A stretch of DNA of 57,356 nt from contig JAAXKN010000030.1 of assembly GCA_025612375.1 (NCBI GenBank), positions 1 to 57,356 on the forward strand, read 5' to 3'. The notes under the pieces were generated by a model. It had not been told where the DNA came from, searched no databases, and worked only from the letters and a program-made list of their open reading frames with translations. Source of the DNA: Ignavibacteria bacterium. GTDB lineage: Bacteria; Bacteroidota; Ignavibacteria; Ignavibacteriales; SURF-24. The position numbers were made by a program, and so were the translations under genes. Positions within the stretch are counted from its first letter, which is position 1. Each line of letters begins with the position of its first letter. Of this stretch, positions 47,381-56,240 are shown piece after piece.

Positions 47381-48325
47381 ATGAAAAAATTCCGGATGAT
47401 GTCCCTTTTCTTCATTTTTGGGCAATCTGTCCTTCCCAACTATATAATGGGCCAGGAAACCGGCGGCTCTTTTAAGAGTCCTGAACTTGAAAAAGTGGCC
47501 TCAGGCCTGAAATTCCCGGAGGGCCCTGCCTGGAACGGGAAAGACATCTTATACGCGTCAAACTGCTACGGCGACTGGATTACGCGCATTCAGGGGGATA
47601 AAGTGGACGCATTTGTCCAGGCCCCTTCAAAACCATATCAGTTCGAAAAAACCAACGGGCTTACGGTTTATGAAGACGGGAGCGTCTTTGCCTGCGAATA
47701 CGGCAAGGGTGCAATTATAAGATTTTCCCCCGACGGCAGCTGCACGGCTGTCTCAGAAGGCTTTGAGGGTAAAAGGTTCAAAAAGCCTAATGACCTTGCA
47801 TTTGCACCTAACGGTGACCTTTATTTTACAGACCCCCTGGCCTACGACAAAAATAACCTGGACGGCGTAATTTACAGGATTTCTTCTGATTTTAAGACTA
47901 CAACGCCCGTTTATTCAAATCTCGGTTTTCCAAACGGTATAGCTTTTTCTCAAGACGGTAAATTTGCTTACGTATGTGAATCGGCTTTCCAGAGGATAAT
48001 CAGATTCCCGGTTAAAGATGACGGGACTTTCGGAGATTTTACGGTATTTATTGACCTTCCGGGCGGGGATCCGGACGGGATAGCCTTTGACACGGAGGGC
48101 AACCTTTACGCGGCTCATTTCGGAGGGGGCGGAGTGTATGTCATTTCTCCTGAGGGCAAAATAAAAGGCAAGATACCAACTCCGGGTAAAAAACCGAGCA
48201 ACGTGGAATTTGCCGGGGATGACATGAAAACGCTTTATATTACAGAAGATGAAACGAACTCAATTTATAAGACCAGGGTTGAGGTTCCGGGTTTAAGGCT
48301 TTTCCATTCACCGGGTGCAAAATAG
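47381..48325 (+). CDS. Secreted SMP-30/gluconolactonase-like beta-propeller
   Basis: 314 aa with a signal peptide (ends YIMG-QET). SMP-30/LRE features: FPEGPAWNGKDILYASN, KKPNDLAFAPNGDLYFTDPL (metal-binding Asn/Asp), GDPDGIAFDTEGNLYAAHFGGGGV. Such enzymes hydrolyse sugar lactones with a bound Ca or Zn ion. It is divergent from the minimal T9SS gene and has its own strong terminator at 48349. The lactone is unknown. Confidence 0.88.
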   Translation: MKKFRMMSLFFIFGQSVLPNYIMGQETGGSFKSPELEKVASGLKFPEGPAWNGKDILYASNCYGDWITRIQGDKVDAFVQAPSKPYQFEKTNGLTVYEDGSVFACEYGKGAIIRFSPDGSCTAVSEGFEGKRFKKPNDLAFAPNGDLYFTDPLAYDKNNLDGVIYRISSDFKTTTPVYSNLGFPNGIAFSQDGKFAYVCESAFQRIIRFPVKDDGTFGDFTVFIDLPGGDPDGIAFDTEGNLYAAHFGGGGVYVISPEGKIKGKIPTPGKKPSNVEFAGDDMKTLYITEDETNSIYKTRVEVPGLRLFHSPGAK

Positions 48326-48348
48326 CTACTTATCAGGTATCTCTTCAA

Positions 48349-48384
48349 AACGGTGCCAGGAAGTGTTCCTGGCACCGTTTTTTT
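48349..48384 (+). terminator. Strong terminator after the SMP-30 gene
   Basis: AACGGTGCCAGGAA pairs perfectly with TTCCTGGCACCGTT around a 3-nt loop and is followed by seven T residues. It sits between convergent genes and ends the plus-strand one; an A-run allows partial use on the other strand. Confidence 0.92.
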
Positions 48385-48394
48385 AGGACATGGT

Positions 48395-49780
48395 TTATGA
48401 GGTCATTTCCAATGGCAGAGTTACCTTAAAACATGCTCCCGGTTTGCCCTGGGTGGCCAGGCGCGAAGGGCTTTCAACGGAAATTGTTCCTTTATGACGC
48501 TCTATTATCTGTTTTACAACTGAAAGCCCCATGCCGGAGCCCTCGTAGCCCCCGTGCTTAATGTTTGAACCCCTGTAGAATTCCTCAAAAATCTTATTTA
48601 GTTCACTTTCAGGGATTCCTATCCCGTTATCACACAGATTCACGGTTAATACGTCGTCATTATCCAAGAGCAGAATTTCAATTTTGCCTTCGGAGCCTAT
48701 GTACTTTATAGAGTTGCCAAGAAGGTTCGAGAAAGCCACCTCCAGCAGCTCCCTGTCTGCGAGTATATACTTCTTAATCTTCCTTTCGTCCTTCAGAACG
48801 ACATTAATATGTTTTTGTTCTGTCATTGCGCGGTGCTGGTCAATTATTCCGCACAGAAGTTCATCCATTTTTATTTCTTCTTCTGAAAGCTCATTTAACA
48901 GTTTTAACTTCGAAAGGCGCAAAATGTTATTTATCATCCGGATTGTCTCTTCGGTTCTTTTTCTTGCCCGCAGGAGCCTTTCTGAAACCTCAGGGGCCAC
49001 AGGCCCCAGGAAAGAGCCCAGCACAAGGTCGAGGTATGACTGCACGGCAGCAACCGGGGTTTTTATCTCGTGCACCACGCCCATTATATATTTCTGCTTT
49101 TCAATTTCAGCCAGGTTAAGTTTTTTCAGTGTTTCAATGAGGTCCTGCTCACGCCTGTAGAGCTCGTGGGCAATTTTGTTGGCTATTGTAACGCTTACAA
49201 ACATCATTACGCTAAAGACAATCAGAAATACAATAATGAAGTTCAGGTTGTTGTATACAGGGTGCATGAAAAGGCTATAAACCCCGTGGTGAGCCAGAAG
49301 TCCAAGGTACTCCGAAAAGACCAATAGTGAAAAGAGCAGAACAACCCCACCCGAAATAGTATAGATTACAAAACCGGGCAGAATGAGGCTTCCGATGATC
49401 ATGTGAAAGATAAAAAACATGTAAAGAGGATTTTCAATTCCGCCGCCGTAATGCACCAGGAGCATTAGTGCGGCAAGGTCAAACAACATCTGCAGAAGCG
49501 ACAGGTGCAGGGCGTGAAACCTTCCGGCTTCGGGTTTAATAAAGCGCCTGAAATAGTGAAAGCATGCATTATAGAACAGGATTGAGAGTGTAATAATACT
49601 GTAGGCCATGGCCTGTGTGTGCGTCAAGGGGAGCTTCATAATGAACTGCAGCCCAAGCAGCATTGCCACCAGCATTGCCACCGCCCCGTACCTTAGTTTT
49701 ATCAGCCAGAGATTCCTTTTTTTAACAGAAACCCAGAATTCCGGATTATCACCAGCCCACGAAGGAATTAATGAAATCAT
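48395..49780 (-). CDS. Membrane sensor histidine kinase
   Basis: 461 aa. Six transmembrane segments (about residues 28-195, for example YGAVAMLVAMLLGLQFIM and FIIVFLIVFSVMMFVSVTI) precede a HisKA domain with His237 in VVHEIKTPVAAV, then an ATPase domain with N box NLLGNSIKY, G1 box DNGIGIPESELN and G2 box GSGMGLSVVK. The membrane part has no large extracytoplasmic loop, so it may sense a membrane state. No partner response regulator is adjacent. Confidence 0.93.
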   Translation of the reverse strand: MISLIPSWAGDNPEFWVSVKKRNLWLIKLRYGAVAMLVAMLLGLQFIMKLPLTHTQAMAYSIITLSILFYNACFHYFRRFIKPEAGRFHALHLSLLQMLFDLAALMLLVHYGGGIENPLYMFFIFHMIIGSLILPGFVIYTISGGVVLLFSLLVFSEYLGLLAHHGVYSLFMHPVYNNLNFIIVFLIVFSVMMFVSVTIANKIAHELYRREQDLIETLKKLNLAEIEKQKYIMGVVHEIKTPVAAVQSYLDLVLGSFLGPVAPEVSERLLRARKRTEETIRMINNILRLSKLKLLNELSEEEIKMDELLCGIIDQHRAMTEQKHINVVLKDERKIKKYILADRELLEVAFSNLLGNSIKYIGSEGKIEILLLDNDDVLTVNLCDNGIGIPESELNKIFEEFYRGSNIKHGGYEGSGMGLSVVKQIIERHKGTISVESPSRLATQGKPGACFKVTLPLEMTS

Positions 49781-49868
49781 AAGATTCTTTCCGCTGAATT
49801 TCTTGGTGAGTCTAATCTATAGTATTATTTTATCTTAGTCAATAGTTGCCTCAAATCCCTGAAATAGT

Positions 49869-49900
49869 GTTGAAATAAACCGCGGGCACCCTTATCTTTG
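49869..49900 (+). promoter_or_regulatory. Promoter of the heme-motif lipoprotein gene
   Basis: GTTG, 20 nt, TATCTTTG: an exact TAnnTTTG box. It gives a leader of roughly 20 nt before the ATG at 49927. Confidence 0.6.
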
Positions 49901-49926
49901 AGTATTAATTTGAGATTGGTTCATAT

Positions 49927-50325
49927 ATGAAATATAACATTTTATTTGCAGCTGTTTTTCTGGCCATTGTTATAATTGCCGGATGCAAGGACACCATTAC
50001 AAACCAGAGCGTGGACGAGCATCAGATTCCCTCAAAGAATGTAAGCTACAACAATGATATCCAGCCTCTTCTGGAAGTTAAATGCAACAATGCAGGCTGC
50101 CACGACGACCAGAGCCGTGCCGGAGGGCTCAGCTTTACTTCGTACCAGAATACGACCTCGGATCCGACTGTAGTTGTTGCAGGATACCCTCAGAACAGCC
50201 GCCTTATTTGGGCAATTCAGCCCGGGGCTACAAATCATATGCCTCCGGTAGATCGGCCGCAGCTGACCAAAAACCAGATCGATGGAATTACTACATGGAT
50301 TAAAGAAGGTGCAAAGCCAAATTAA
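49927..50325 (+). CDS. Lipoprotein with cytochrome-like CX4CH motif
   Basis: 132 aa. Lipobox IIAGC (Cys20 or so) gives a lipid anchor. The mature part resembles the one-heme domains found in Bacteroidota surface and planctomycete-type cytochromes: NDIQPLLEVKCNNAGCHDD, NHMPPVDRPQLTKNQIDGITTWI. The heme site has four residues between the Cys (C-NNAG-CH) rather than the usual two; HMPP could supply the distal Met. It may be a heme lipoprotein in electron transfer or a structural relative that lost heme. Confidence 0.75.
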   Translation: MKYNILFAAVFLAIVIIAGCKDTITNQSVDEHQIPSKNVSYNNDIQPLLEVKCNNAGCHDDQSRAGGLSFTSYQNTTSDPTVVVAGYPQNSRLIWAIQPGATNHMPPVDRPQLTKNQIDGITTWIKEGAKPN

Positions 50326-50412
50326 ATTCAGGTGCCTACGTTGAATTTAATTTCCGGAGTGTAATAAAAGGCTTTGGAAGCCCGGACTGCAGGCATTGCG
50401 AAAGTCATTTTC

Positions 50413-50439
50413 TTTCAGGCGGGGAGACCCCGCCTGAAA
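50413..50439. terminator. Bidirectional terminator
   Basis: TTTCAGGCGGGG pairs perfectly over 12 bp with CCCCGCCTGAAA around AGA. It lies between the convergent lipoprotein and reductase genes. Confidence 0.88.
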
Positions 50440-50467
50440 ATATTTCATTTGATAAATTACTGACCCT

Positions 50468-51475
50468 TTAGAGCCACTTCATTTCCTTGTACCAGTCGCA
50501 GGTTCTTTTTATTCCCTCTTTTATTGGTATCTCCTGATGGTAGCCCAATTCGTTCACAGCTTTTGAGGTGTCACACGTCCAGGCTTCCTGCACGAGATCC
50601 CGTGCCTTTTCGAGGTTTAGGGTTGCGGGCTTTGAGCTGAACATTGCAAAGAACTGTGCAATTGCGGCAATTGTGTAGACCAGAAAGTGCGGGACCTTAA
50701 CTTTGAGGGCATTTTTACCCAGCACCTCTGAGGTAACTTTGCCTATTTCAGTCCAGGTGTAAATCTTCTCCGAACTGATAAAATAGGTCTGGCAGGCTGA
50801 ATTTTCATTTACTGCAGCCAGGTAAAAGCCCCTTACGAGGTCCACTGCATGTATAAGGCTTAAGGATTTGTCATTCATGCCTATTGTAGTCATGAGCCCA
50901 TTATTGAAGGTCCGGAAGAAGATAAGTATTTCCGTATCGCGTTCGCCGTAGACAGCAGGAGCGCGGCAGATTGTAATCGGCAGGCGGTCCATATAGCTTC
51001 TAGCCAGTTTTTCCTCTTCAAGCTTGCTTTTGGCGTAAGTTGTAATAGGGTTACATTCAGACTCTTCGTTTACCAGGCGGCCGCCCAATGAAGGGCCGCA
51101 GGCGGTCTGGCTGCTGACTACCAAAATCTTCTTTAATGTGTCTTTAACTTCCAGGGCTGCTTCAAGAATAGTGCGTGTAGTTTCCACGTTTCCCATAAAG
51201 TAGCCTTCAGGAGCCTTGCTTTTGACCACTCCTGCAACGTGGAAAATGTAATTAGCTCCCTTAAAGACCTTCACGAGGCCTTCTTTATCAAAGAGTCCGC
51301 AATCTATAATTTCCACGTTTTTACCGCTCAGCCATTTAAGGTTGCTGGATTTTCTGGTGATGCATTTGACCTTAAAGTTTTTGCTTAAAAGCAGATCCAC
51401 AAGGTGGCTGCCCACAAAACCGTTTGCTCCTGTTACCACTGCAACCGGGCTGCTGTCTTTCATATTAATTTCCAT
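50468..51475 (-). CDS. Extended SDR reductase, candidate CerR-like ceramide/ketosphinganine reductase
   Basis: 335 aa (a start at 51463, four residues later, is also possible). NAD(P) motif VTGANGFVGSHLVDLL, active-site pair YAKSKLEEE with SSQTACG before it. A hydrophobic segment FLVYTIAAIAQFFAMF near the C-terminus suggests a membrane-bound substrate. It resembles 3-beta-HSD/DFR-type reductases. It is divergent from the serine palmitoyltransferase-like gene; in Caulobacter a gene of this family (CerR) sits in the sphingolipid locus. This function is inferred from context. Confidence 0.72.
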   Translation of the reverse strand: MEINMKDSSPVAVVTGANGFVGSHLVDLLLSKNFKVKCITRKSSNLKWLSGKNVEIIDCGLFDKEGLVKVFKGANYIFHVAGVVKSKAPEGYFMGNVETTRTILEAALEVKDTLKKILVVSSQTACGPSLGGRLVNEESECNPITTYAKSKLEEEKLARSYMDRLPITICRAPAVYGERDTEILIFFRTFNNGLMTTIGMNDKSLSLIHAVDLVRGFYLAAVNENSACQTYFISSEKIYTWTEIGKVTSEVLGKNALKVKVPHFLVYTIAAIAQFFAMFSSKPATLNLEKARDLVQEAWTCDTSKAVNELGYHQEIPIKEGIKRTCDWYKEMKWL

Positions 51476-51507
51476 TTGATTTTAAGATGATTTAATTATA
51501 GATTTTG
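51475..51507 (+). promoter_or_regulatory. Possible promoter of the spt-like gene
   Basis: TTTG, 20 nt, TAGATTTTG: close to TAnnTTTG with an extra base. It would give a leader of about 85 nt and overlaps the start codon of the divergent reductase gene. Confidence 0.35.
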
Positions 51508-51598
51508 CATTAAAATTAATAAATACGCGTGAACCAGACAAAAATAAAAATAAAAGAATCAAATTTCATATAAAGTTAATAGAATTAGGAGGATTATT

Positions 51599-52792
51599 TT
51601 GGATCTATTTACGAAGTGTTTCGAATTTACCAAGGCAGATGAGGTTAAGGCATCGGGTCTTTATCCTTATTTCAGGGAAATTGAAGAAAACGAAGGACCT
51701 GTTGTAACGATGAAGGGGAAGAAAGTTATTATGGCAGGATCCAACAACTATCTTGGTCTTACAGCGCATCCAAGGGTAAAAGAAGCTGCAATAAAAGCTG
51801 TAGAAAAATATGGGACAGGGTGTTCCGGTTCACGTTATCTTACGGGCACGATCGATCTGCACGTTGAGATGGAAGAAAAACTCGCAAAGTTTCTTGGAAA
51901 GGAAGCATGCCTTCTTTTCTCGACCGGATACCAGACGGCCCAGGGAATTATTCCTACGCTCGTACAGCGCGGTGAATATGTAGTTTCAGATAAAGACAAC
52001 CATGCATGCATTGTTGCAGGAAACCTCATGGCCAAAGGCGCCACGGCTGAAATTGTGCGCTACAAGCACAACGACATGAAGGATCTGGAAAGAGTAATAT
52101 CAAAGCTCCCGAAAGAAGCCGGAAAGCTTATTGTTTCCGACGGCGTGTTCTCAACGGGCGGTGAAATTGTTGACCTCCCGACACTGAATAAGATAGCAAA
52201 GGAAAACAACGCAAGAATTTTAATTGACGACGCACACTCAGTAGGAGTAATAGGTAAAGGCGGAAGAGGTACGGCAAACGAGTTTGGCCTCACTGATGAA
52301 ATTGACATGACAATGGGAACCTTCAGCAAGACTTTTGCTTCTTTAGGCGGTTTTGTCGTCGGCGATGCAAAGGTAATAAATTACATTAAGCATCAGTCCC
52401 CTGCTCTTATTTTCAGCGCCTCGCCAACACCGGCCAGCGTAGCATCTGCAATTGCTGCTTTGGAAATCTTAATAGAAGAGCCTGAAAGGGTTGACCGCGT
52501 TGTCAGAAACGCTGCCAAGGTAAGAAAATGCCTCAAAGAGGCGGGTTTTAACGTAATAGACAACAGAACTGCAATTGTTCCTGTTGTAATTGGCGACGAC
52601 GCACTCTGCTTCCAGATGGGCAAGATGCTCTTCGACGACGGCGTATTTGTAAATGTGTTTATTTCACCCGGCGTTCCACAGGGAAGGCAGATGATGAGAA
52701 CGAGCTACATGTCTACCCATGAAGACGAGCATCTCGATTACATCATCGATTCAATGAAACGTAACGGTAAGAAACTGGGAATTATCGACTAA
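51599..52792 (+). CDS. spt: PLP-dependent acyltransferase, likely serine palmitoyltransferase
   Basis: 397 aa of the alpha-oxoamine synthase family: [47 protein letters not shown], and the PLP-binding Lys in [11 protein letters not shown]. The start is a TTG with a perfect AGGAGG 6 nt upstream. The family includes 2-amino-3-ketobutyrate-CoA ligase (Kbl) and serine palmitoyltransferase (Spt). The adjacent acyltransferase and reductase, and no threonine dehydrogenase gene, favour Spt, the first step of sphingolipid synthesis (serine plus acyl-CoA or acyl-ACP). The split between the two cannot be made from motifs alone. Confidence 0.88.
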   Translation: MDLFTKCFEFTKADEVKASGLYPYFREIEENEGPVVTMKGKKVIMAGSNNYLGLTAHPRVKEAAIKAVEKYGTGCSGSRYLTGTIDLHVEMEEKLAKFLGKEACLLFSTGYQTAQGIIPTLVQRGEYVVSDKDNHACIVAGNLMAKGATAEIVRYKHNDMKDLERVISKLPKEAGKLIVSDGVFSTGGEIVDLPTLNKIAKENNARILIDDAHSVGVIGKGGRGTANEFGLTDEIDMTMGTFSKTFASLGGFVVGDAKVINYIKHQSPALIFSASPTPASVASAIAALEILIEEPERVDRVVRNAAKVRKCLKEAGFNVIDNRTAIVPVVIGDDALCFQMGKMLFDDGVFVNVFISPGVPQGRQMMRTSYMSTHEDEHLDYIIDSMKRNGKKLGIID

Positions 52793-52812
52793 CCGGTTTT
52801 CTCTATATATAC

Positions 52813-52838
52813 GCCCCCGCCTTCAAAAAGGCGGGGGC
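52813..52838 (+). repeat. GC-rich hairpin after spt
   Basis: GCCCCCGCC (52813-52821) pairs with GGCGGGGGC (52830-52838). No T-run follows, so it may pause transcription or protect the spt mRNA rather than terminate. Confidence 0.6.
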
Positions 52839-52862
52839 AATTGATCTGTAAATTTCTGCATC

Positions 52863-52898
52863 AGCATACTTAACTTTTCAAGGTATGCTTTTTTTTTA
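52863..52898 (+). terminator. Terminator between spt and the acyltransferase gene
   Basis: GCATAC (52864-52869) pairs with GTATGC (52883-52888) and is followed by nine T residues. The ribosome site AGAGG of the next gene begins right after the T-run, so the downstream gene has almost no room for a promoter of its own. Confidence 0.75.
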
Positions 52899-52909
52899 GA
52901 GGAATATGT

Positions 52910-54031
52910 ATGGGAAATATTAATATTACAACGGTCAGCTCCAAGAAAGACCTGATGAGGTTTATAAAGCTGCCCTGGAAAATTTATGACGGTGACCCGA
53001 ACTGGGTTCCGCCTTTGATCATGGACAGGAAGAAGATCCTCAGCAAGGAAAAGAATCCTTTCTTCAAGCACGCTGAAATGGAGATGTTCCTGGCTGAAAA
53101 AAACGGTGAACTGGTTGGAAGAATTGCAGCAATTAAAAACGACCTGCACAACAAGTACCACAACGATAACGCAGGTTTTTTCGGATTCTTTGAATGCATT
53201 AACGACCAGGAAGTGGCAAATGCACTCTTTGATGCCGCTAAAGGGTGGCTGAAAACCAAAGGGCTGGGCATGATGAGGGGGCCTGCAAACCCTTCGAGCA
53301 ACGACGAGTGGGGAATGCTCCTGGATGGTTTTGACGACCCTCCAAGACTCCTTATGACCTATAATCCGAAGTACTACCTTGACCTCTGTGACAACTACGG
53401 CCTGAAGAAAGAAAAAGACCTTTATGCCTATAAGCTCGAGAACCAGAAGGTAATGTCTTCGGAAAAACTGAAGAGGGTTGCAGAGCTTGCTGCAAAAAGA
53501 GCAGGACTTGAGGTCACAGCTCTTAATATGAAGGAATTCAAGAAAGAGCTCGAGAAGGTTAAATATGTTTATAACAAGGCATGGGCTCCGAACTGGGGAT
53601 TTGTTCCCTTGACAGATGATGAGCTCGATGCAATGGCAAAAGACTTAAAGCCGCTTGCAGAGCCTTCACTCGTAATATTTGGCACGATAAAGGATCAGCT
53701 AGTCGGGTTTGCTCTTGTAATGCTGGACTATAACCAGGTATTCAAAGAGATGAACGGAAGGCTCTTCCCGTTCGGTTTTATTAAGATGTTTACACAAAAG
53801 AAAAAGATCACATGGTCCAGGATCATCACACTCGGCATCATCCCTGAATTCCAGAAAAAAGGGCTGGATGCGGCATTCTATTATGAGATAGTCCAGAGGG
53901 CTCATGCAATAGGCATAGACCTTGGCGAGGCGAGCTGGATTCTGGAAGACAACGAAATGATGAACCGTGGCGCCCAGGTAATGAATGGCGATCTTTACAA
54001 GAAATACAGAGTATACAATATGAGTATTTAA
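52910..54031 (+). CDS. GNAT-like acyltransferase, candidate bacterial ceramide synthase
   Basis: 373 aa. The N-terminal half contains the GNAT-like pattern IKLPWKIYDGDPNWVPPLI and MFLAEKNGELVGRIAAIKN, and the middle RGPANPSSNDEWGMLLDGFD; the C-terminal half repeats a GNAT-like fold (TIKDQLVGFALVML, IITLGIIPEFQKKGLDAAF). Proteins of this family occur beside spt in Bacteroidota and in Caulobacter, where one (bCerS) puts the second acyl chain on the long-chain base. That role is inferred from family resemblance and position. The ATG at 52910 has AGAGG upstream. Confidence 0.78.
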   Translation: MGNINITTVSSKKDLMRFIKLPWKIYDGDPNWVPPLIMDRKKILSKEKNPFFKHAEMEMFLAEKNGELVGRIAAIKNDLHNKYHNDNAGFFGFFECINDQEVANALFDAAKGWLKTKGLGMMRGPANPSSNDEWGMLLDGFDDPPRLLMTYNPKYYLDLCDNYGLKKEKDLYAYKLENQKVMSSEKLKRVAELAAKRAGLEVTALNMKEFKKELEKVKYVYNKAWAPNWGFVPLTDDELDAMAKDLKPLAEPSLVIFGTIKDQLVGFALVMLDYNQVFKEMNGRLFPFGFIKMFTQKKKITWSRIITLGIIPEFQKKGLDAAFYYEIVQRAHAIGIDLGEASWILEDNEMMNRGAQVMNGDLYKKYRVYNMSI

Positions 54032-54052
54032 GTACTAGTATTTTATTCACCC

Positions 54053-54082
54053 AAAAAGCGGCTCTGAGAAGGGCCGCTTTTT
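54053..54082 (+). terminator. Terminator after the acyltransferase gene
   Basis: AAAAAGCGGC (54053-54062) pairs with GCCGCTTTTT (54073-54082), followed by CC and T/A residues. Confidence 0.88.
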
Positions 54083-54104
54083 CCTTTAAAGGACCCACAG
54101 AGAT

Positions 54105-56075
54105 ATGATAAAGAAACTTTTACTTCTTCTTCTTTTCTCCTCCCCTGTACTTGCACAGTACTCCCCTGCTGATCTGGACCTGGCGGAGACAACCTACTTA
54201 AGAAAATTCAGCCCTGAAGTTATAAGTAAATATCTAACATCAGGAAGGCCTGAACGTGTAAGGGCGGCACTTCTAAGCCTCAGCCATTCAAACGACACTA
54301 CGTTCGTTGAGGCTATTACTGGACTGAATTTCAGCAAGTACGGCGATTATATGTCTTTTGCGCTCGGGCATATAGGCTATTCAAAAGCATCGACTGAATA
54401 TCTTCTTCAGAAAGCCCTGGATAAAAGCCCTTTTCAGGAAGAAGCCTTTGACGCACTGGGAAGAACGGGAGACAAGGAAGCTTATAACTATCTCATTGAA
54501 AAATACCTGAGCACGGAAGGCAAAAACTTTAACGGCATATCGCTTGCAGTTGCAGGCTTTAACTCAAGGGGGATAAGAACTGAAGACGGGAAAGAAATTA
54601 CGATATTAACCGGTGAAGTTTCTGATACAGAGCTCCCCATGCGCAGGAGGATCCATGCTGCGTTTGCGCTTTCAAGAACAGCACCAGGCAGGGACTCGGA
54701 AGAAAGCCTCTTAAAGGTTCTTTCTGAAAAGGGTTCGAAGGAAGACAACATTGTTCTAAGGCAGTACACTCTTGCGGCTTTAAGGAAGCTTAAGTCCTTC
54801 AAAGGCAGCATCAATTTATTTAAGAATCTTATTCTTGATCCTGACTGGAGGATAAGGACAGAGGCCGCAAAAGTCCTTTGTTATTACAGTTTTAAGAGCG
54901 AGGAAGAGCTTAACACTTACCTCAGGCTCTTAAAGGATGCGAACCCTAACGTCTCGCGCCAGGCCGCAATTTCGCTCCGTGAAGCCTCACTGGACGGCGC
55001 CTTAAGAGAGTACCTGAAGAAGGCATTGGAGAAGAGTTTTGATAACTCTTTTACACTTAACACAATGGGAGAAATTTTCCTGACCCTGGCAAAGATGGAG
55101 CCCGGCAATGCCTTTAACCTGGCATCAAAGGAAAGGGATAAAGTGGGTAAAGTTTATTACTTCCGCATGATGCAGGAGAATTTTACAGATCCGGAAAGAA
55201 ACTTAAGCCGCCTCATAGAAAACAGTGCAGACGACAAGTCTGAAGAGCTTGAGCGTTTAAGTGCCCTTCTTGCGCTTCAGAAGTATCTGCCCGGAAACGA
55301 AAAGCTTGACGGCATTTTATTAAGCAATTTATCTTCTGTCTTTGCTGCCGCGGTATCCGTTACAGCCGACGGGCTTGACTCCCTCTTTATTGAGCGCCAT
55401 AAAGATGAGCTTAAAAGAATAATAAAAAGGCAGGCGGGGCTTCACCTAAACAATGCGCAGTTTACAGAAAGCAGCATGTCGCTTGTCGGTCTTGCCGGGA
55501 AGATTTCGCCTGAGTTCAGGACTGAAGTATTAAATTTGATGAAAACCTCCACACTTTATTCGATGAGTTCCTTTGCCTTTAAGGAGCTGGGGAAAACTAC
55601 GGAGCCCAGGAAAGACCTGGGCAGTTTCATCAGCTTCTGGAAAAATGCATTCATATACAAGTATGCAGTAGTTACGACGGATAAAGGGAGTTTCACAATA
55701 AAGCTTAATTCAGAGGTGTCGCCCATATCGGTTGGGAATTTCTGCTCTCTGGCAAAGAAGGATTTCTTTAACGGGGTAATATTTCACCGTGTGGTGCCCG
55801 ATTTTGTAATACAGGCAGGTGATCCGGAAGGTACCGGCTGGGGCGGTCCGGGTTATGAAATCGTATCGGAGTTTTCCCCCGTTCCGTTTGAGAGGTCATA
55901 TGTAGGGATGGCCAGTGCGGGCAAGGACACGGAAGGCTCGCAGTGGTTTGTAATGCACAGTTATTTCCCTCATCTGAACGGCCGTTACAGCAATTTCGGC
56001 AAGGTAGTGGAAGGGATGGACGTAGTAGACACGATAGATCAGGGGGATAAGATCATTAAGGTGGAGCTGAAGTAA
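54105..56075 (+). CDS. Exported HEAT-repeat/cyclophilin fusion
   Basis: 656 aa. Signal peptide ends SSPVLA-QYS. Residues about 40-500 are helical repeats of HEAT type (ERVRAALLSLSHSND, RIHAAFALSRTAP, WRIRTEAAKVLCYY, NVSRQAAISLREAS). The C-terminal 140 residues are a peptidyl-prolyl isomerase of the cyclophilin class: FNGVIFHRVVPDFVIQAGDP, GSQWFVMHSYFPHLNGRYS, FGKVVEGMDVVDTI. It should help fold exported proteins in the periplasm, with the HEAT part as docking surface. It follows a terminator, so it has its own transcript. Confidence 0.92.
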   Translation: MIKKLLLLLLFSSPVLAQYSPADLDLAETTYLRKFSPEVISKYLTSGRPERVRAALLSLSHSNDTTFVEAITGLNFSKYGDYMSFALGHIGYSKASTEYLLQKALDKSPFQEEAFDALGRTGDKEAYNYLIEKYLSTEGKNFNGISLAVAGFNSRGIRTEDGKEITILTGEVSDTELPMRRRIHAAFALSRTAPGRDSEESLLKVLSEKGSKEDNIVLRQYTLAALRKLKSFKGSINLFKNLILDPDWRIRTEAAKVLCYYSFKSEEELNTYLRLLKDANPNVSRQAAISLREASLDGALREYLKKALEKSFDNSFTLNTMGEIFLTLAKMEPGNAFNLASKERDKVGKVYYFRMMQENFTDPERNLSRLIENSADDKSEELERLSALLALQKYLPGNEKLDGILLSNLSSVFAAAVSVTADGLDSLFIERHKDELKRIIKRQAGLHLNNAQFTESSMSLVGLAGKISPEFRTEVLNLMKTSTLYSMSSFAFKELGKTTEPRKDLGSFISFWKNAFIYKYAVVTTDKGSFTIKLNSEVSPISVGNFCSLAKKDFFNGVIFHRVVPDFVIQAGDPEGTGWGGPGYEIVSEFSPVPFERSYVGMASAGKDTEGSQWFVMHSYFPHLNGRYSNFGKVVEGMDVVDTIDQGDKIIKVELK

Positions 56076-56198
56076 AGAGTGAGATACCGGTTCTAGAAAG
56101 AATAATGCTAAGGAACACTCCATAAATGGACTACAACTAAAAAGATAATTATTGAAATAAAAGAAGCGACAATGGTAAACATAAAATAAAATAAAACG

Positions 56199-56240
56199 GT
56201 CGCACTGTAAAGGGTAGGAGTGCGGCCTTCTTTTATTAAA
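56199..56240. terminator. Bidirectional terminator
   Basis: GGTCGCACT (56199-56207) pairs with AGTGCGGCC (56220-56228); T-rich tails lie on both strands. It ends the cyclophilin transcript and the small minus-strand gene. Confidence 0.8.

Noticed and set aside
51599-52792. Assignment as 2-amino-3-ketobutyrate CoA ligase
   Set aside because: Motifs do not exclude it, but no threonine dehydrogenase is near and the neighbours fit sphingolipid synthesis better.
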